Shown here: in pieces, positions 10,137 through 18,341 of the stretch
Layout: every line of letters begins with the position of its first letter
Numbering within the stretch: the stretch's first letter is position 1
Assembly (NCBI RefSeq): GCF_006861675.1
Contig: NZ_SGJB01000007.1
Span: 1-64,000, forward strand
Length of the DNA: 64,000 nt
Reading direction: 5' to 3'
Origin: Peptacetobacter hominis
Lineage (GTDB): Bacteria; Bacillota; Clostridia; Peptostreptococcales; Peptostreptococcaceae
The notes under the pieces: model-generated
Seen by the model: only the letters and a program-made list of their open reading frames with translations
Told to the model about the DNA's origin: nothing
Database searches by the model: none
Program-made: the position numbers and the translations under genes

Positions 10137-11564
10137 TTATTTTATTTTACTAAGCCATTTTCCGCTATTAAATCTATGAAGTACAAGTCCCGATCTTAAA
10201 AGCTGGTCGATTATAAGTGCAATCCAAGCACCCTGAAGTCCCCAGTGAAGGCTATTAACCATAAATATAGCTAATGCTGGTCTTATTATTAATGTTGTTA
10301 CTGTTGTTATAATAGCAGTAGCTTTAGTATCTCCTGCTCCTCTTAATATACCACTTACGATAAACTGAGAACCTTGAGGTACCTGTATAAGTGCCATCAT
10401 CATCATTATTACAGTTCCCGATTTTATAATCTCTGGATCATTATTATATAAAGATACTATAAAATCAGGGAAGAAAAAGAATAGCAACATAAGAACAACA
10501 GATATACTCATACCAGTTCTTCTAGCTCTTGTAGCATAAAGTTTAGCCATATCTTCTCTTCTTTTTCCAAGACTTTGGCCAACCAGAGATGTTGCCGATA
10601 CAGCAAATGCCTGACCGTTCATAAAAGACAATGCCTGAACATTCATACATATCTGATGAGTAGCAAAAGCTACTGTTCCAAGTGATGCGACTGTTTTAGC
10701 ATATATAATCATACCAGTACGCATAACAAGTTGCTCTATAAGTGCAGGAATACCTATATCAGATATTTTTTTCATAAGTTTCAAATCAGGTTTGAAATTA
10801 TCTTTTATTCGTATTCTTATATAATTTCTATTTCCAGTAACGGATATAACAGAAAATATAAAAGCAAAAATCTGACCGATTACAGTAGCTATAGAAGCTC
10901 CTGCAACACCTAATTTAGGGAATCCCATATTTCCATATATTAAAAGATAGTTGAAGATTACATTTATAAGGTTTCCTGATAAGTTGTAAAGCATGGCAGT
11001 CTTTGAATTTCCTGCTCCTCTAAGAGCTGCAGTTATAGTACTTGTAAGTCCTAAAACAGTTATTCCTAGCATCTGTATCTGGAGATATATAGTACCATCT
11101 TTTAGAGTTACATTATCGGTTGCCCCCATAAATTTTATTATACTTTCCGAAAATATAAATATACTTACAGAAACAAGTATAGATAGAAAAAGCATTATAA
11201 GAAGTGCCTGTCTGAGTATCCGGTTTGATTTTTCCGGCTTATTTTGACCTTTATATCTGGCAACAAGAGCCGTCGTACCAACATTTAATGCTGAAAATAC
11301 AGATATTATAAGAAACTTTGGCTGAGTTGTTAGACCTATTGAAGTAAGAGCTGCCGCACCAAGTTTACCTACCATTATCATATCTACCATAGAAGCAAGC
11401 TGAGTAAGTGTAAGTTCAACAAGAGACGGCCATGCGATTGTAAAAACATCTTTATAAAGCATTTTTGAAGATATTCCTTTAGGAATCCGTACTTTTTTCC
11501 CTGAAAAATCTTCATTTCCATTACCGGTTTCTACATAATCAAGTGCAATTTTATTCCGATTCAT
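10137..11564 (-). CDS. MATE family multidrug efflux transporter
   Basis: A 12-helix Na+- or H+-coupled exporter of cationic drugs and dyes. Family signs are the N-terminal WPSLVELTLTQLASMVDMIMVGKLGAAALTSIGL stretch split around the first two helices, and its weaker repeat after the midpoint (IGIPALIEQLVMRTGMII). The predicted length is 475 residues, normal for NorM-like members. The open frame reaches 13 codons further up, but the GGAGG at 11572-11576 lies 7 bases before the ATG at 11564. A second MATE protein is encoded at 34258-35598; the two belong to different subgroups by sequence. Confidence 0.9.
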   Translation of the reverse strand: MNRNKIALDYVETGNGNEDFSGKKVRIPKGISSKMLYKDVFTIAWPSLVELTLTQLASMVDMIMVGKLGAAALTSIGLTTQPKFLIISVFSALNVGTTALVARYKGQNKPEKSNRILRQALLIMLFLSILVSVSIFIFSESIIKFMGATDNVTLKDGTIYLQIQMLGITVLGLTSTITAALRGAGNSKTAMLYNLSGNLINVIFNYLLIYGNMGFPKLGVAGASIATVIGQIFAFIFSVISVTGNRNYIRIRIKDNFKPDLKLMKKISDIGIPALIEQLVMRTGMIIYAKTVASLGTVAFATHQICMNVQALSFMNGQAFAVSATSLVGQSLGKRREDMAKLYATRARRTGMSISVVLMLLFFFFPDFIVSLYNNDPEIIKSGTVIMMMMALIQVPQGSQFIVSGILRGAGDTKATAIITTVTTLIIRPALAIFMVNSLHWGLQGAWIALIIDQLLRSGLVLHRFNSGKWLSKIK

Positions 11565-11694
11565 ATATCGCCCTCCTCTAATATTAAATTTTAACTTTAT
11601 CACAATTAATTATTATAACATTTCACATTGTAAAAATCTACACAATAAAATATTTTTATATTAAAATATATTTCGTGTCAATTTGCATAAAAAT

Positions 11695-11718
11695 AAAAAC
11701 CCGATGCATATCGAGTTT
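11695..11718 (-). terminator. Intrinsic terminator after the DUF2325 gene
   Basis: A stem AAAACCCGAT / ATCGAGTTTT with one C/A mismatch and a GCAT loop. Read leftward it is followed by TATTTTTATG. Confidence 0.6.
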
Positions 11719-11754
11719 TATTAATAATGGTAAAATTTGTTTTTATATGTAAGA

Positions 11755-12051
11755 TCAAGAATGACATAGTTCATCCTGTATTTGTTCGATACATTCAAAA
11801 AATGAGCTTCTACTACTGCTTTTTCTTCTATATATTGGTATATTTTTCTTTTTTGCTTTTGATTCAACAATAGAGCATATTTTATGAGAAACTGTTGATG
11901 TTAATATTATAATAGCATCAGGATTTCCTATTGAAACAGCTAATTTATTTGCTTTTTTTGTACATACTTTTGTTTTAAATCCCGAAATCTTACCTATTTC
12001 AAGATAATCCTTTTCCATTCGTTCATGTCCACCTACAACTAATAGACTCAT
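11755..12051 (-). CDS. DUF2325 domain protein
   Basis: A 98-residue cytoplasmic protein with the DUF2325 pattern: LLVVGGHERMEKDYLEIGKISGFK at the N-terminus and a central DAIIILTSTVSHKICSIVESKAKKKNIPIYRRKSSSRSSF. The fold predicted for this family resembles a small Rossmann-like receiver. In many bacteria DUF2325 proteins accompany metal or redox genes, but no biochemical role is established. The ATG follows a good GGAGG-type site. It is transcribed away from the NhaC-family gene, with about 208 bp between the two starts. Confidence 0.75.
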   Translation of the reverse strand: MSLLVVGGHERMEKDYLEIGKISGFKTKVCTKKANKLAVSIGNPDAIIILTSTVSHKICSIVESKAKKKNIPIYRRKSSSRSSFFECIEQIQDELCHS

Positions 12052-12075
12052 TATTTTCCTCCTAATATTATTATA

Positions 12076-12107
12076 TGATAATTATTTTTATATTATAAAT
12101 ATTATCA
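12076..12107. promoter_or_regulatory. Inverted repeat upstream of the DUF2325 gene, possible operator
   Basis: TGATAAT (12076-12082) and ATTATCA (12101-12107) form a 7-bp inverted repeat with an 18-bp spacer, 25 bases upstream of the start codon. The half sites look Fur-like but the spacing is not that of a Fur box. In a region this AT-rich it may be chance. Confidence 0.3.
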
Positions 12108-12152
12108 TTATATATAATTATGGGTCAATAACATATAAGTATATGATATTTT

Positions 12153-12181
12153 TTGTCAATTATTTAATTTGGGTATATAAA
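12153..12181 (+). promoter_or_regulatory. Sigma-A-type promoter of the NhaC-family gene
   Basis: TTGTCA at 12153-12158 and TATAAA at 12176-12181 are separated by 17 bp, about 80 bp upstream of the start codon. Confidence 0.55.
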
Positions 12182-12259
12182 CATATAATTTGAAAAATAG
12201 TCAAAAATTATATATACTTAATGTACATATAAAAAAAATTATATATAGGGGGTAATATT

Positions 12260-13606
12260 ATGGATAAAGTAAAAGCTAATGGAAAAGCAATTTTTCCATT
12301 TATAGTTTTTATAGCTATTTATTTAGGAGTTGGTATAACTCTTGAATTATATGGTGTTGAAATGTCTTTTTATCAACTTCCGGCTCCGGTCGCAATAATC
12401 ATAGCAATAGTTGTTGCTTTTATTATGTTTGACGGAAGTATTGAATCAAAATTTGCAGAATTTGCAAAAGGATGTGGACATGAAAATATTTTAATGATGT
12501 GTTTTATATATCTTTTTGCTGGAGCTTTTGCTACTGTAGCATCTGAGATGGGTGGCGTAGATTCAACCGTAAATCTTGGATTATCTTTTATACCTGCAGA
12601 ATATATAACTGCCGGTATGTTTGTAATTTCATCTTTTATATCTGTTTCAACAGGGACATCTATGGGAACAATAAGTGCTGTTGCACCTATAGCTATAGCT
12701 ACTTCAGAAAAAGCAGGATTAAGCTTAACTCTTATGCTTGCTGCTATAATAGGTGGTGCAATGTTTGGAGATAACCTATCAGTAATATCTGATACAACAA
12801 TTGCTGCAACAAGAACACAGAATTGTGAACTTAGAGATAAATTCAGAGTAAATTTATTTATAGCAATACCTGCAGCGTTTATAACCTTTATTTTGTTTAT
12901 TTTAATGGGAAGCCCAGAGACACCGGTTCCTCTTCAAAATCTTGATTTTAATATAATAAAAGTTATTCCTTATATTATAGTTCTTGTATTGGCTATTTCT
13001 GGAGTTAATGTTTTTGTAACATTAGGTATGGGTACTATTGTCGCCGGAATAATAGGTATATTTTATGGAAATTTTAATCTTTTAGGATTTTCTCAAGCTA
13101 TTTACAAAGGTTTTACGGGAATGAATGAAATTTTTCTTCTTTCTATGTTTACAGGTGGACTTGCTCATATGGTTACTCAAAGAGGAGGATTACAGTGGAT
13201 ACTTGAAAAAATACAAGGTTTTATAAAAGGCGAAAAATCAGCAGCTATAGGGATAAGTGCTATTGCAGCAGCAGCCGATATGGCTGTAGCAAATAATACA
13301 GTTGCAATTATAATAACCGGCCCAATAGTAAAAGAAGTGGCAAAAAAATATAAAGTTGATCCAAGAAAAAGTGCGTCTTTGCTTGATATCTGGACTTGTG
13401 TATTTCAGGGATTTATACCATACGGAGCACAGATATTGCTTGCTGGAAGTTTAGCAGCCGGAAAAGTAAGCCCTCTTGAACTTTTCCCTTTCTTATGGTA
13501 TCAACAACTTCTTGCATTATTTGCTGTTCTATCAATTTTTATACCTTACGCGGATGGAATTATAAGAAAAAATCCTTGGAATTGGGAATTAGATAAATCA
13601 AACTAA
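12260..13606 (+). CDS. Na+/H+ antiporter NhaC-family membrane transporter
   Basis: A 448-residue protein with about 11-12 helices. The family core ISVSTGTSMGTISAVAPIA (about residues 131-149) is followed by AAIIGGAMFGDNLSVISDTTIAATRTQNCELRDKFRVN (about 159-196, in the ion-binding region) and a repeat-like ADMAVANNTVAIIITGP near 345. This identifies the NhaC/YuiF ion-transporter group. Members exchange Na+ for H+ or carry organic anions or amino acids, so the substrate is uncertain. The ATG is 7 bases after GGGGG. It is a single-gene unit between its own promoter and a bidirectional terminator. Confidence 0.85.
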   Translation: MDKVKANGKAIFPFIVFIAIYLGVGITLELYGVEMSFYQLPAPVAIIIAIVVAFIMFDGSIESKFAEFAKGCGHENILMMCFIYLFAGAFATVASEMGGVDSTVNLGLSFIPAEYITAGMFVISSFISVSTGTSMGTISAVAPIAIATSEKAGLSLTLMLAAIIGGAMFGDNLSVISDTTIAATRTQNCELRDKFRVNLFIAIPAAFITFILFILMGSPETPVPLQNLDFNIIKVIPYIIVLVLAISGVNVFVTLGMGTIVAGIIGIFYGNFNLLGFSQAIYKGFTGMNEIFLLSMFTGGLAHMVTQRGGLQWILEKIQGFIKGEKSAAIGISAIAAAADMAVANNTVAIIITGPIVKEVAKKYKVDPRKSASLLDIWTCVFQGFIPYGAQILLAGSLAAGKVSPLELFPFLWYQQLLALFAVLSIFIPYADGIIRKNPWNWELDKSN

Positions 13607-13608
13607 AT

Positions 13609-13649
13609 AATAAAATAGACCTATAATTAAATTATAGGTCTATTTTATT
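13609..13649. terminator. Bidirectional terminator between the antiporter gene and ppx
   Basis: A perfect 19-bp stem starting AATAAAATAGACC with a 3-nt loop spans the convergent gene ends and overlaps the ppx stop codon. T-rich tracts are present in both directions. Confidence 0.9.
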
Positions 13650-14556
13650 ATTTTTCACAAGTAAGAATTTTGTCCTGTATATATCCATCTCTAACTCCAT
13701 TTTTTAAAACTACAACTTCTTTTGCACAAGATAAAGAGCATACCGTATCAAGTACTATAATACTTGGAAGAATATTATTCATTCTATCGGGTACAATTCT
13801 TTCTAATATATCTATATCACTTCTTCTTGGATCTTCAAATCTTTCAGTTAATTTATTAAGTTCTTCTATAGATATATAATATTTATTTATTTTTTTATTT
13901 ATTCGATGGATATATCTGTGAAGTTTCGCAACTGCTCTAGCGGTTCCTCCCATAAGATATATAACATCATTTCGATTTTTCTTGAATATACCATCTTCTT
14001 TTATGGATTTTTTTACATAATCCTTTATTTGTGCAATTTCATCTAAAGTAGGATACACCATAGAGACAAATTTATTTTTCATTTCCAAACCACCAAGAGG
14101 TAAAGAAGTAGACTTAACTATTTGATTATCTTTGAAGTTAAAAATCTGTATACTTCCACCTCCGAGGTCTAATCCAATACCATTTTTATCTTTTACTATT
14201 TGTTTAAGTCCTATGAAATCATAATAAGCTTCATCTTCTCCGCTTATTATTTCCATTTCAGGTATAATTTTTCTTATGTTTGAAACTATTTCATCAGTAT
14301 TAGAAATTTTTCTTAATGAAGCAGTTGCAAAACAATAAACTTTTTTACACGCAAGTAATTCACATATTTTAGAAAATCTATCAAGAGCTTTTAAAAGTCT
14401 CTCTGCACCTTCATCAGAAAGTTTTCCGTTATCTATAAAATTTAATATAACAGAAAGTTCCTTTTCTTTTAATATTATGTTGATATCATTATTTTTTAAT
14501 TCGCATACAATTAATCTTATTGTATTTGAACCCACGTCTATAACTCCATATCTCAT
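13648..14556 (-). CDS. ppx: Ppx/GppA family exopolyphosphatase
   Basis: Removes terminal phosphate from polyphosphate, or hydrolyses pppGpp, since family members do either. The sugar-kinase/Hsp70-like fold shows GVIDVGSNTIRLIV at residues 4-17 and the second phosphate loop GLDLGGGSIQIF near 134-145. At 302 residues it consists only of the two ASKHA domains and lacks the C-terminal HD region of E. coli Ppx, which is usual for clostridial members. It lies 104 bp downstream of ppk on the same strand, so synthesis and breakdown of polyphosphate are encoded together. Confidence 0.9.
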   Translation of the reverse strand: MRYGVIDVGSNTIRLIVCELKNNDINIILKEKELSVILNFIDNGKLSDEGAERLLKALDRFSKICELLACKKVYCFATASLRKISNTDEIVSNIRKIIPEMEIISGEDEAYYDFIGLKQIVKDKNGIGLDLGGGSIQIFNFKDNQIVKSTSLPLGGLEMKNKFVSMVYPTLDEIAQIKDYVKKSIKEDGIFKKNRNDVIYLMGGTARAVAKLHRYIHRINKKINKYYISIEELNKLTERFEDPRRSDIDILERIVPDRMNNILPSIIVLDTVCSLSCAKEVVVLKNGVRDGYIQDKILTCEK

Positions 14557-14660
14557 TATAAATGCTCCAATCTTTTGTCTTATTAATTCTATACTTTATT
14601 TTACAACAAAATATGAGATCTGTTAAGTAATGCTGATTATAGAAGCAATTAAGTTTTTAT

Positions 14661-16781
14661 CTACAGACTTTTACTTTCTTCTAATTCTCTATATGCTCTT
14701 TCAAAGAAATATATTTGAGAATCCAGTTTTGCGCCTTCAGATTCAACATAAACATATTCTCCATTAGGAAGAAGTTTTCTGGCTTTTACATTATCATTAA
14801 ATTGTATTGTAAAATCTTCTAGAATTCTTTTTTTAATTTCCTCATTATATATAGGTGCTGCAACCTCTACTCTTCTCATAGTATTTCTTGACATATAATC
14901 CGCAGAACTTATATAAACTTTTGAATCTGTACCTTCTCCAAAAATATATATTCTAGAATGTTCAAGATATCTTCCTACTATACTTATTATTTCAATATTT
15001 TCGGTTTCACCTTCTACTCCAGGTATAAGACAACATATTCCTCTTACGATAAGTTGTACTTTCACACCAGCCTTTGATGCCTCTATAAGTCTATTTATAA
15101 GGCCTTTGTCAGCAAGAGAATTTACCTTTGCTCCTATATAAGCTTTTACACCATGTTGAGCTTTTACTATTTCATTGTCTATCATATCAAATATTTTATT
15201 TCTCAAACAATGCGGTGCTACAAGAAGATGATTTGTATCTTCCACAACTTCTCCAAGAGAAAGTCTGTCAAATACTTCAGCAGCTTCATGAGCTATCCTT
15301 GAATCTGATGTCATTAAAGAATAATCAGTATATAATCTAGATGTTTTTTCGTTATAATTTCCAGTACCAATTTGTGTAATAAATTTAATTCCCTCATCAG
15401 TCTTTCTTGTTATTAGGCAAAGTTTAGAATGTACTTTTAACCCAGGAAGACCATATATAACTCGACATCCAGCTTTTTCAAGAACTCTTGACCAGTTTAT
15501 ATTATTTTCTTCATCAAATCTCGCTCTTAATTCTACAAGAACAACAACTTCTTTATTATTTTCAACTGCATTAGTAAGTGCTTCAACAATTTTACTGTTA
15601 TTTGCAAGTCTATAAAGAGTCATTTTTATAGAAACGACAGATGGATCTTCGGATGCTTCATACAACATATCAAGAAATGGTTTCATACTATTATATGGGT
15701 AGAATAATAGTTTATCTTCTTCATCAATTTGCTCCATTATAGGTCTTGATGATGTTATATGTGGTGATTTTTGAGGAACTAATCTATTATAGACTAATTC
15801 AGAGTGCTCTCTAAGTATATCCTGTATTTCTCTTGAAAAAGAAAATTCCAAAGGTGATTTTGAATAAAAGATGTATTTTTTATCAAGGTCTATATATTTA
15901 CACAGTGTTTCTAGAGCTGACGTATTTAATTTTCTTGACATTTCCATTCTTACAGGAGAAAGTTTCTTTCTTTTTTTTATAAGCTTTTTCATTGTAGATC
16001 TGTAATCTAAATCTTCATCATAAACAGTCTCTTCATCTATATCAGCATTTCTTGTTATTCTTATTAACGATTTGCTTTTTACTTTATAACGGCTAAATAT
16101 TTCAGAAACAAAATGAAGAATAACTTCTTCAGCTAATATGTATTTTGTCGAGTCAGAAGGAATTCTAAGAAGTCTTGAGAAAGCTTCTCCTGAACAAGGA
16201 ACTATTCCAAGTTTTTCAGTTCCACTTTTACTCTCTAAAGCAACAACTGCATATATCCGTTTGTCCTTTAAAAAAGGAAATGGTTGTCTTTTACCTATTA
16301 TCTGTGGAGAGATAAGAGGTCTTATATTTGAATTAAATATTTTCTTTAATTCTTTTTCATCTTCTGGTGTAAGCATTTTTTCATCTGCTGTGAATGCTTC
16401 AGAATTTCCATATTCACAAACAGTTTCTTTTTTTGAGTGAAAATCTATTAACTCTAAACCATATTTTTTAATTTCACTCATTATATCTGCATAAGAACTG
16501 TCCTTTACTTTACAAATCTCTTTTGTGTATGAAACTATGGCATCAAGCTGTTCTTCCGGAGTCATATTTAATTTGCTTTCTCTCTCATCCGGATCTATAA
16601 TAAGCTGATCTCTTAGAGAGCCAACTCTTACCATAAAAAATTCATCAAGATTGCTTTGAAATATAGATACAAAAGATAATCTTTCTAGCAGCGGAACTCT
16701 TATATCCATACTTTCTTCAAGAACTCTCTTGTTGAATTTCAACCATGAAAGCTCTCTATTGTCATAGCATATTTTTTTCAT
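14661..16781 (-). CDS. ppk: Polyphosphate kinase PPK1
   Basis: Reversibly polymerises the gamma-phosphate of ATP into polyphosphate. The 706 residues contain the N-terminal block RELSWLKFNKRVLEES, SNLDEFFMVRVGSLRDQ near 48-64, and two phospholipase-D-like domains with the catalytic histidines in GLKVHSKLCLITR (phosphorylated His, about 430) and EHSRIYIFGEG (about 590). Length is normal for PPK1. A strong AGGAGG precedes the ATG. Three 11-bp TTAACA-like repeats lie about 80-110 bp upstream, so phosphate starvation control is likely. Confidence 0.95.
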   Translation of the reverse strand: MKKICYDNRELSWLKFNKRVLEESMDIRVPLLERLSFVSIFQSNLDEFFMVRVGSLRDQLIIDPDERESKLNMTPEEQLDAIVSYTKEICKVKDSSYADIMSEIKKYGLELIDFHSKKETVCEYGNSEAFTADEKMLTPEDEKELKKIFNSNIRPLISPQIIGKRQPFPFLKDKRIYAVVALESKSGTEKLGIVPCSGEAFSRLLRIPSDSTKYILAEEVILHFVSEIFSRYKVKSKSLIRITRNADIDEETVYDEDLDYRSTMKKLIKKRKKLSPVRMEMSRKLNTSALETLCKYIDLDKKYIFYSKSPLEFSFSREIQDILREHSELVYNRLVPQKSPHITSSRPIMEQIDEEDKLLFYPYNSMKPFLDMLYEASEDPSVVSIKMTLYRLANNSKIVEALTNAVENNKEVVVLVELRARFDEENNINWSRVLEKAGCRVIYGLPGLKVHSKLCLITRKTDEGIKFITQIGTGNYNEKTSRLYTDYSLMTSDSRIAHEAAEVFDRLSLGEVVEDTNHLLVAPHCLRNKIFDMIDNEIVKAQHGVKAYIGAKVNSLADKGLINRLIEASKAGVKVQLIVRGICCLIPGVEGETENIEIISIVGRYLEHSRIYIFGEGTDSKVYISSADYMSRNTMRRVEVAAPIYNEEIKKRILEDFTIQFNDNVKARKLLPNGEYVYVESEGAKLDSQIYFFERAYRELEESKSL

Positions 16782-16862
16782 AACAGTATCCTCCTAAAAT
16801 ATAATAAAACTGTCTCATTTAATAAATCTAACATAATGCCATTTTGAAAAACAGATTAACTT

Positions 16863-16890
16863 AGTTAAAAATATATTAAAAAAATGTTAA
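16863..16890 (-). promoter_or_regulatory. Candidate Pho box upstream of ppk
   Basis: Read on the minus strand, TTAACA, TTAATA and TTAACT occur at exactly 11-bp intervals (16890-16885, 16879-16874, 16868-16863). The PhoP box of Bacillus is made of TTAACA-like hexamers at the same spacing. The window's other phosphate gene, the Na/Pi transporter, has the same arrangement. Confidence 0.65.
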
Positions 16891-16977
16891 ATTATTTTAT
16901 TTTTTACTTATATTGAAAATTTCTGATAATATTATAATATATATTATATACTATTTTTTTACTCCTTACAAATTTTA

Positions 16978-17007
16978 TTGTAGAATAATAAAATTTTATG
17001 ATATAAT
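16978..17007 (+). promoter_or_regulatory. Promoter of tRNA-Arg(CCT)
   Basis: TTGTAG at 16978-16983 and a perfect TATAAT at 17002-17007 with an 18-bp spacer, 35 bp upstream of the mature tRNA 5' end. Confidence 0.6.
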
Positions 17008-17042
17008 ATATTTCGAAATATTTAATTTGTTATTATTTAGTT

Positions 17043-17119
17043 GTCGTATTAGCTCAGCTGGATAGAGCACACGCCTCCTAAGCGTGGGGTCGGAGGTTCA
17101 AATCCTCTATGCGACGCCA
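17043..17119 (+). tRNA. tRNA-Arg, anticodon CCT
   Basis: A full 77-nt cloverleaf. The acceptor GTCGTAT pairs with ATGCGAC (one G-T pair), the anticodon stem is CACGC/GCGTG around the loop CTCCTAA, the T-loop is TTCAAAT, and CCA is encoded. Position 33 is T and the anticodon is CCT, so it reads AGG codons. A promoter and a terminator flank it, so it is transcribed alone. Confidence 0.95.
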
Positions 17120-17122
17120 ATA

Positions 17123-17163
17123 AAAAAGCCTAAGATTTCTATTGTAGAAATCTTAGGCTTTTT
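17123..17163 (+). terminator. Intrinsic terminator of tRNA-Arg(CCT)
   Basis: A perfect 19-bp stem starting AAAAAGCCTAAG with a TTG loop, immediately after the tRNA. A T-run follows on both strands. Confidence 0.9.
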
Positions 17164-17250
17164 CTTATTATAAATTTATAATAAGAATAGTATTATTCTT
17201 TTGAAACTTAGTAACATAAGTGTAATTTTTATTTAACAATACTGTTGTTA

Positions 17251-17553
17251 TTAATCAATAACTTCGATAAGAAAACTTACTGGTCTAAAACCATCATTAC
17301 ATGAAATCATAGCTGATTTTTTATTTTTCATCCATCCATTGTATATATCCTCGCCACCATAAGAAAGCGTCATGACAAACGCTGACATACTATCCCATGC
17401 ACTTTCACATAAACCATCAGGTTTTTTCCAGCCATCGGTTATAAATACCTGCCCTTCTTTCATATCACATGGATTTTCAATTGGATTTTCGTACTTTTCG
17501 ATAAGATCTGGATAACATGATTTCTTCATTACTGTTATTTTACAATTTTTCAT
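17251..17553 (-). CDS. TIGR04076 family protein
   Basis: A small cytoplasmic protein of about 100 residues resembling the TIGR04076 family: KITVMKKSCYPDLIEKY at the start, then CDMKEGQVFITDGWKKPDGLCESAWDSMSAFV and a C-terminal CNDGFRPVSFLIE. It has three or four conserved cysteines and an odd WDS motif; no function is established for the family. An in-frame ATG at 17565 falls inside the ribosome site, so the ATG at 17553, 4 bases after GGGAGG, is the better start. The padR stop codon overlaps the same ribosome site, so the two genes are translationally coupled. Confidence 0.75.
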   Translation of the reverse strand: MKNCKITVMKKSCYPDLIEKYENPIENPCDMKEGQVFITDGWKKPDGLCESAWDSMSAFVMTLSYGGEDIYNGWMKNKKSAMISCNDGFRPVSFLIEVID

Positions 17554-17564
17554 AGTTCCTCCCA

Positions 17565-18104
17565 TTATTCATCTAAATATGAGTTTTTGCATAGTTCTAG
17601 CCAATCTATATAATAATCTTCTCTCATTATTGCTCCTTTTACTACTATATAATCACTGAATTCTTGACTTCCTGGTTTTGGAACAAAAGAGTAATTTTTA
17701 AATGTTTCTAAAAGTCTTTCTCTTTTTCTTTTGTGCAAATCTATTTGACATTTAATAAGATTAATAACATCACTTTTATTCATAGACTCACTGAAGTACA
17801 TCTTGAGTCTAAATAAGTCCTTTTGGAAAGGCTCAACTTCTGGGTCTAATATCAACCACTGTTTAAAATCCTGAATACCCTCTTCTGTTATAGAATATAA
17901 TTTTTTTTCCATTACTTCTCCAGAGATAACAGTTTCAAAAGTAATTAAACCCTCCTTAGTAAGGCGTTTTAATTCTGGATAAATTTGACTATGTTTTGCG
18001 CTCCAGAATTCCACAACACCACTATTAAATTCTTTTGTTATATCATATCCAGTCATAGGCTTTTTCATAAGAAGACCTAAAATAACATATTTTAAAGTTC
18101 TCAT
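17565..18104 (-). CDS. PadR family transcriptional regulator
   Basis: A 179-residue two-domain PadR protein. The winged helix covers about residues 1-85, with LKYVILGLLMKKPMTGYDITKEF and the wing-proximal HSQIYPELKRLTKEGLITFE. A C-terminal helical dimerisation domain follows (Vir-type). PadR proteins usually repress until a phenolic or other small ligand binds. It is divergent from the YitT/kinase fusion gene, and an ATGT-N8-ACAT operator sits at that gene's transcription start. No matching site lies close to its own start, so autoregulation is less clear. Confidence 0.9.
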   Translation of the reverse strand: MRTLKYVILGLLMKKPMTGYDITKEFNSGVVEFWSAKHSQIYPELKRLTKEGLITFETVISGEVMEKKLYSITEEGIQDFKQWLILDPEVEPFQKDLFRLKMYFSESMNKSDVINLIKCQIDLHKRKRERLLETFKNYSFVPKPGSQEFSDYIVVKGAIMREDYYIDWLELCKNSYLDE

Positions 18105-18215
18105 ATAGCGCTCCTTTTTTATTTATTATTTTTCATTATATCACAATTATATACCCATAATATAAATATAAAAATCTTTTCAAATATTAATAGTATATTT
18201 ATAAATATAAAATAT

Positions 18216-18244
18216 TTGACTGGTATATGGATATATGATATTAT
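18216..18244 (+). promoter_or_regulatory. Promoter of the YitT/kinase fusion gene
   Basis: TTGACT at 18216-18221 and TATTAT at 18239-18244 with a 17-bp spacer. The predicted start near 18251 falls within the PadR operator. Confidence 0.6.
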
Positions 18245-18248
18245 AAAC

Positions 18249-18264
18249 ATGTAATTTATTACAT
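18249..18264. promoter_or_regulatory. PadR operator, ATGT-N8-ACAT
   Basis: ATGTAATTTATTACAT is a palindrome with the ATGT-N8-ACAT layout described for PadR and LmrR-type operators. It overlaps the likely +1 of the divergent fusion gene, so a bound PadR would block initiation. Confidence 0.7.
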
Positions 18265-18267
18265 ATA

Positions 18268-18300
18268 AAAAGTCTTTAAAGAAAATCTTTAAAGACTTTT
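18268..18300 (+). terminator. Leader hairpin, possible attenuator of the fusion gene
   Basis: A perfect 15-bp stem AAAAGTCTTTAAAGA / TCTTTAAAGACTTTT with a 3-nt loop ends in TTTTTATAT. It lies inside the predicted 5' leader, 42 bases upstream of the start codon, and no rightward gene precedes it. Termination here would shut off the downstream gene. Confidence 0.5.
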
Positions 18301-18341
18301 TATATGTGTCTATTTTAATACTTTGGAAGGAGAATATTTTT

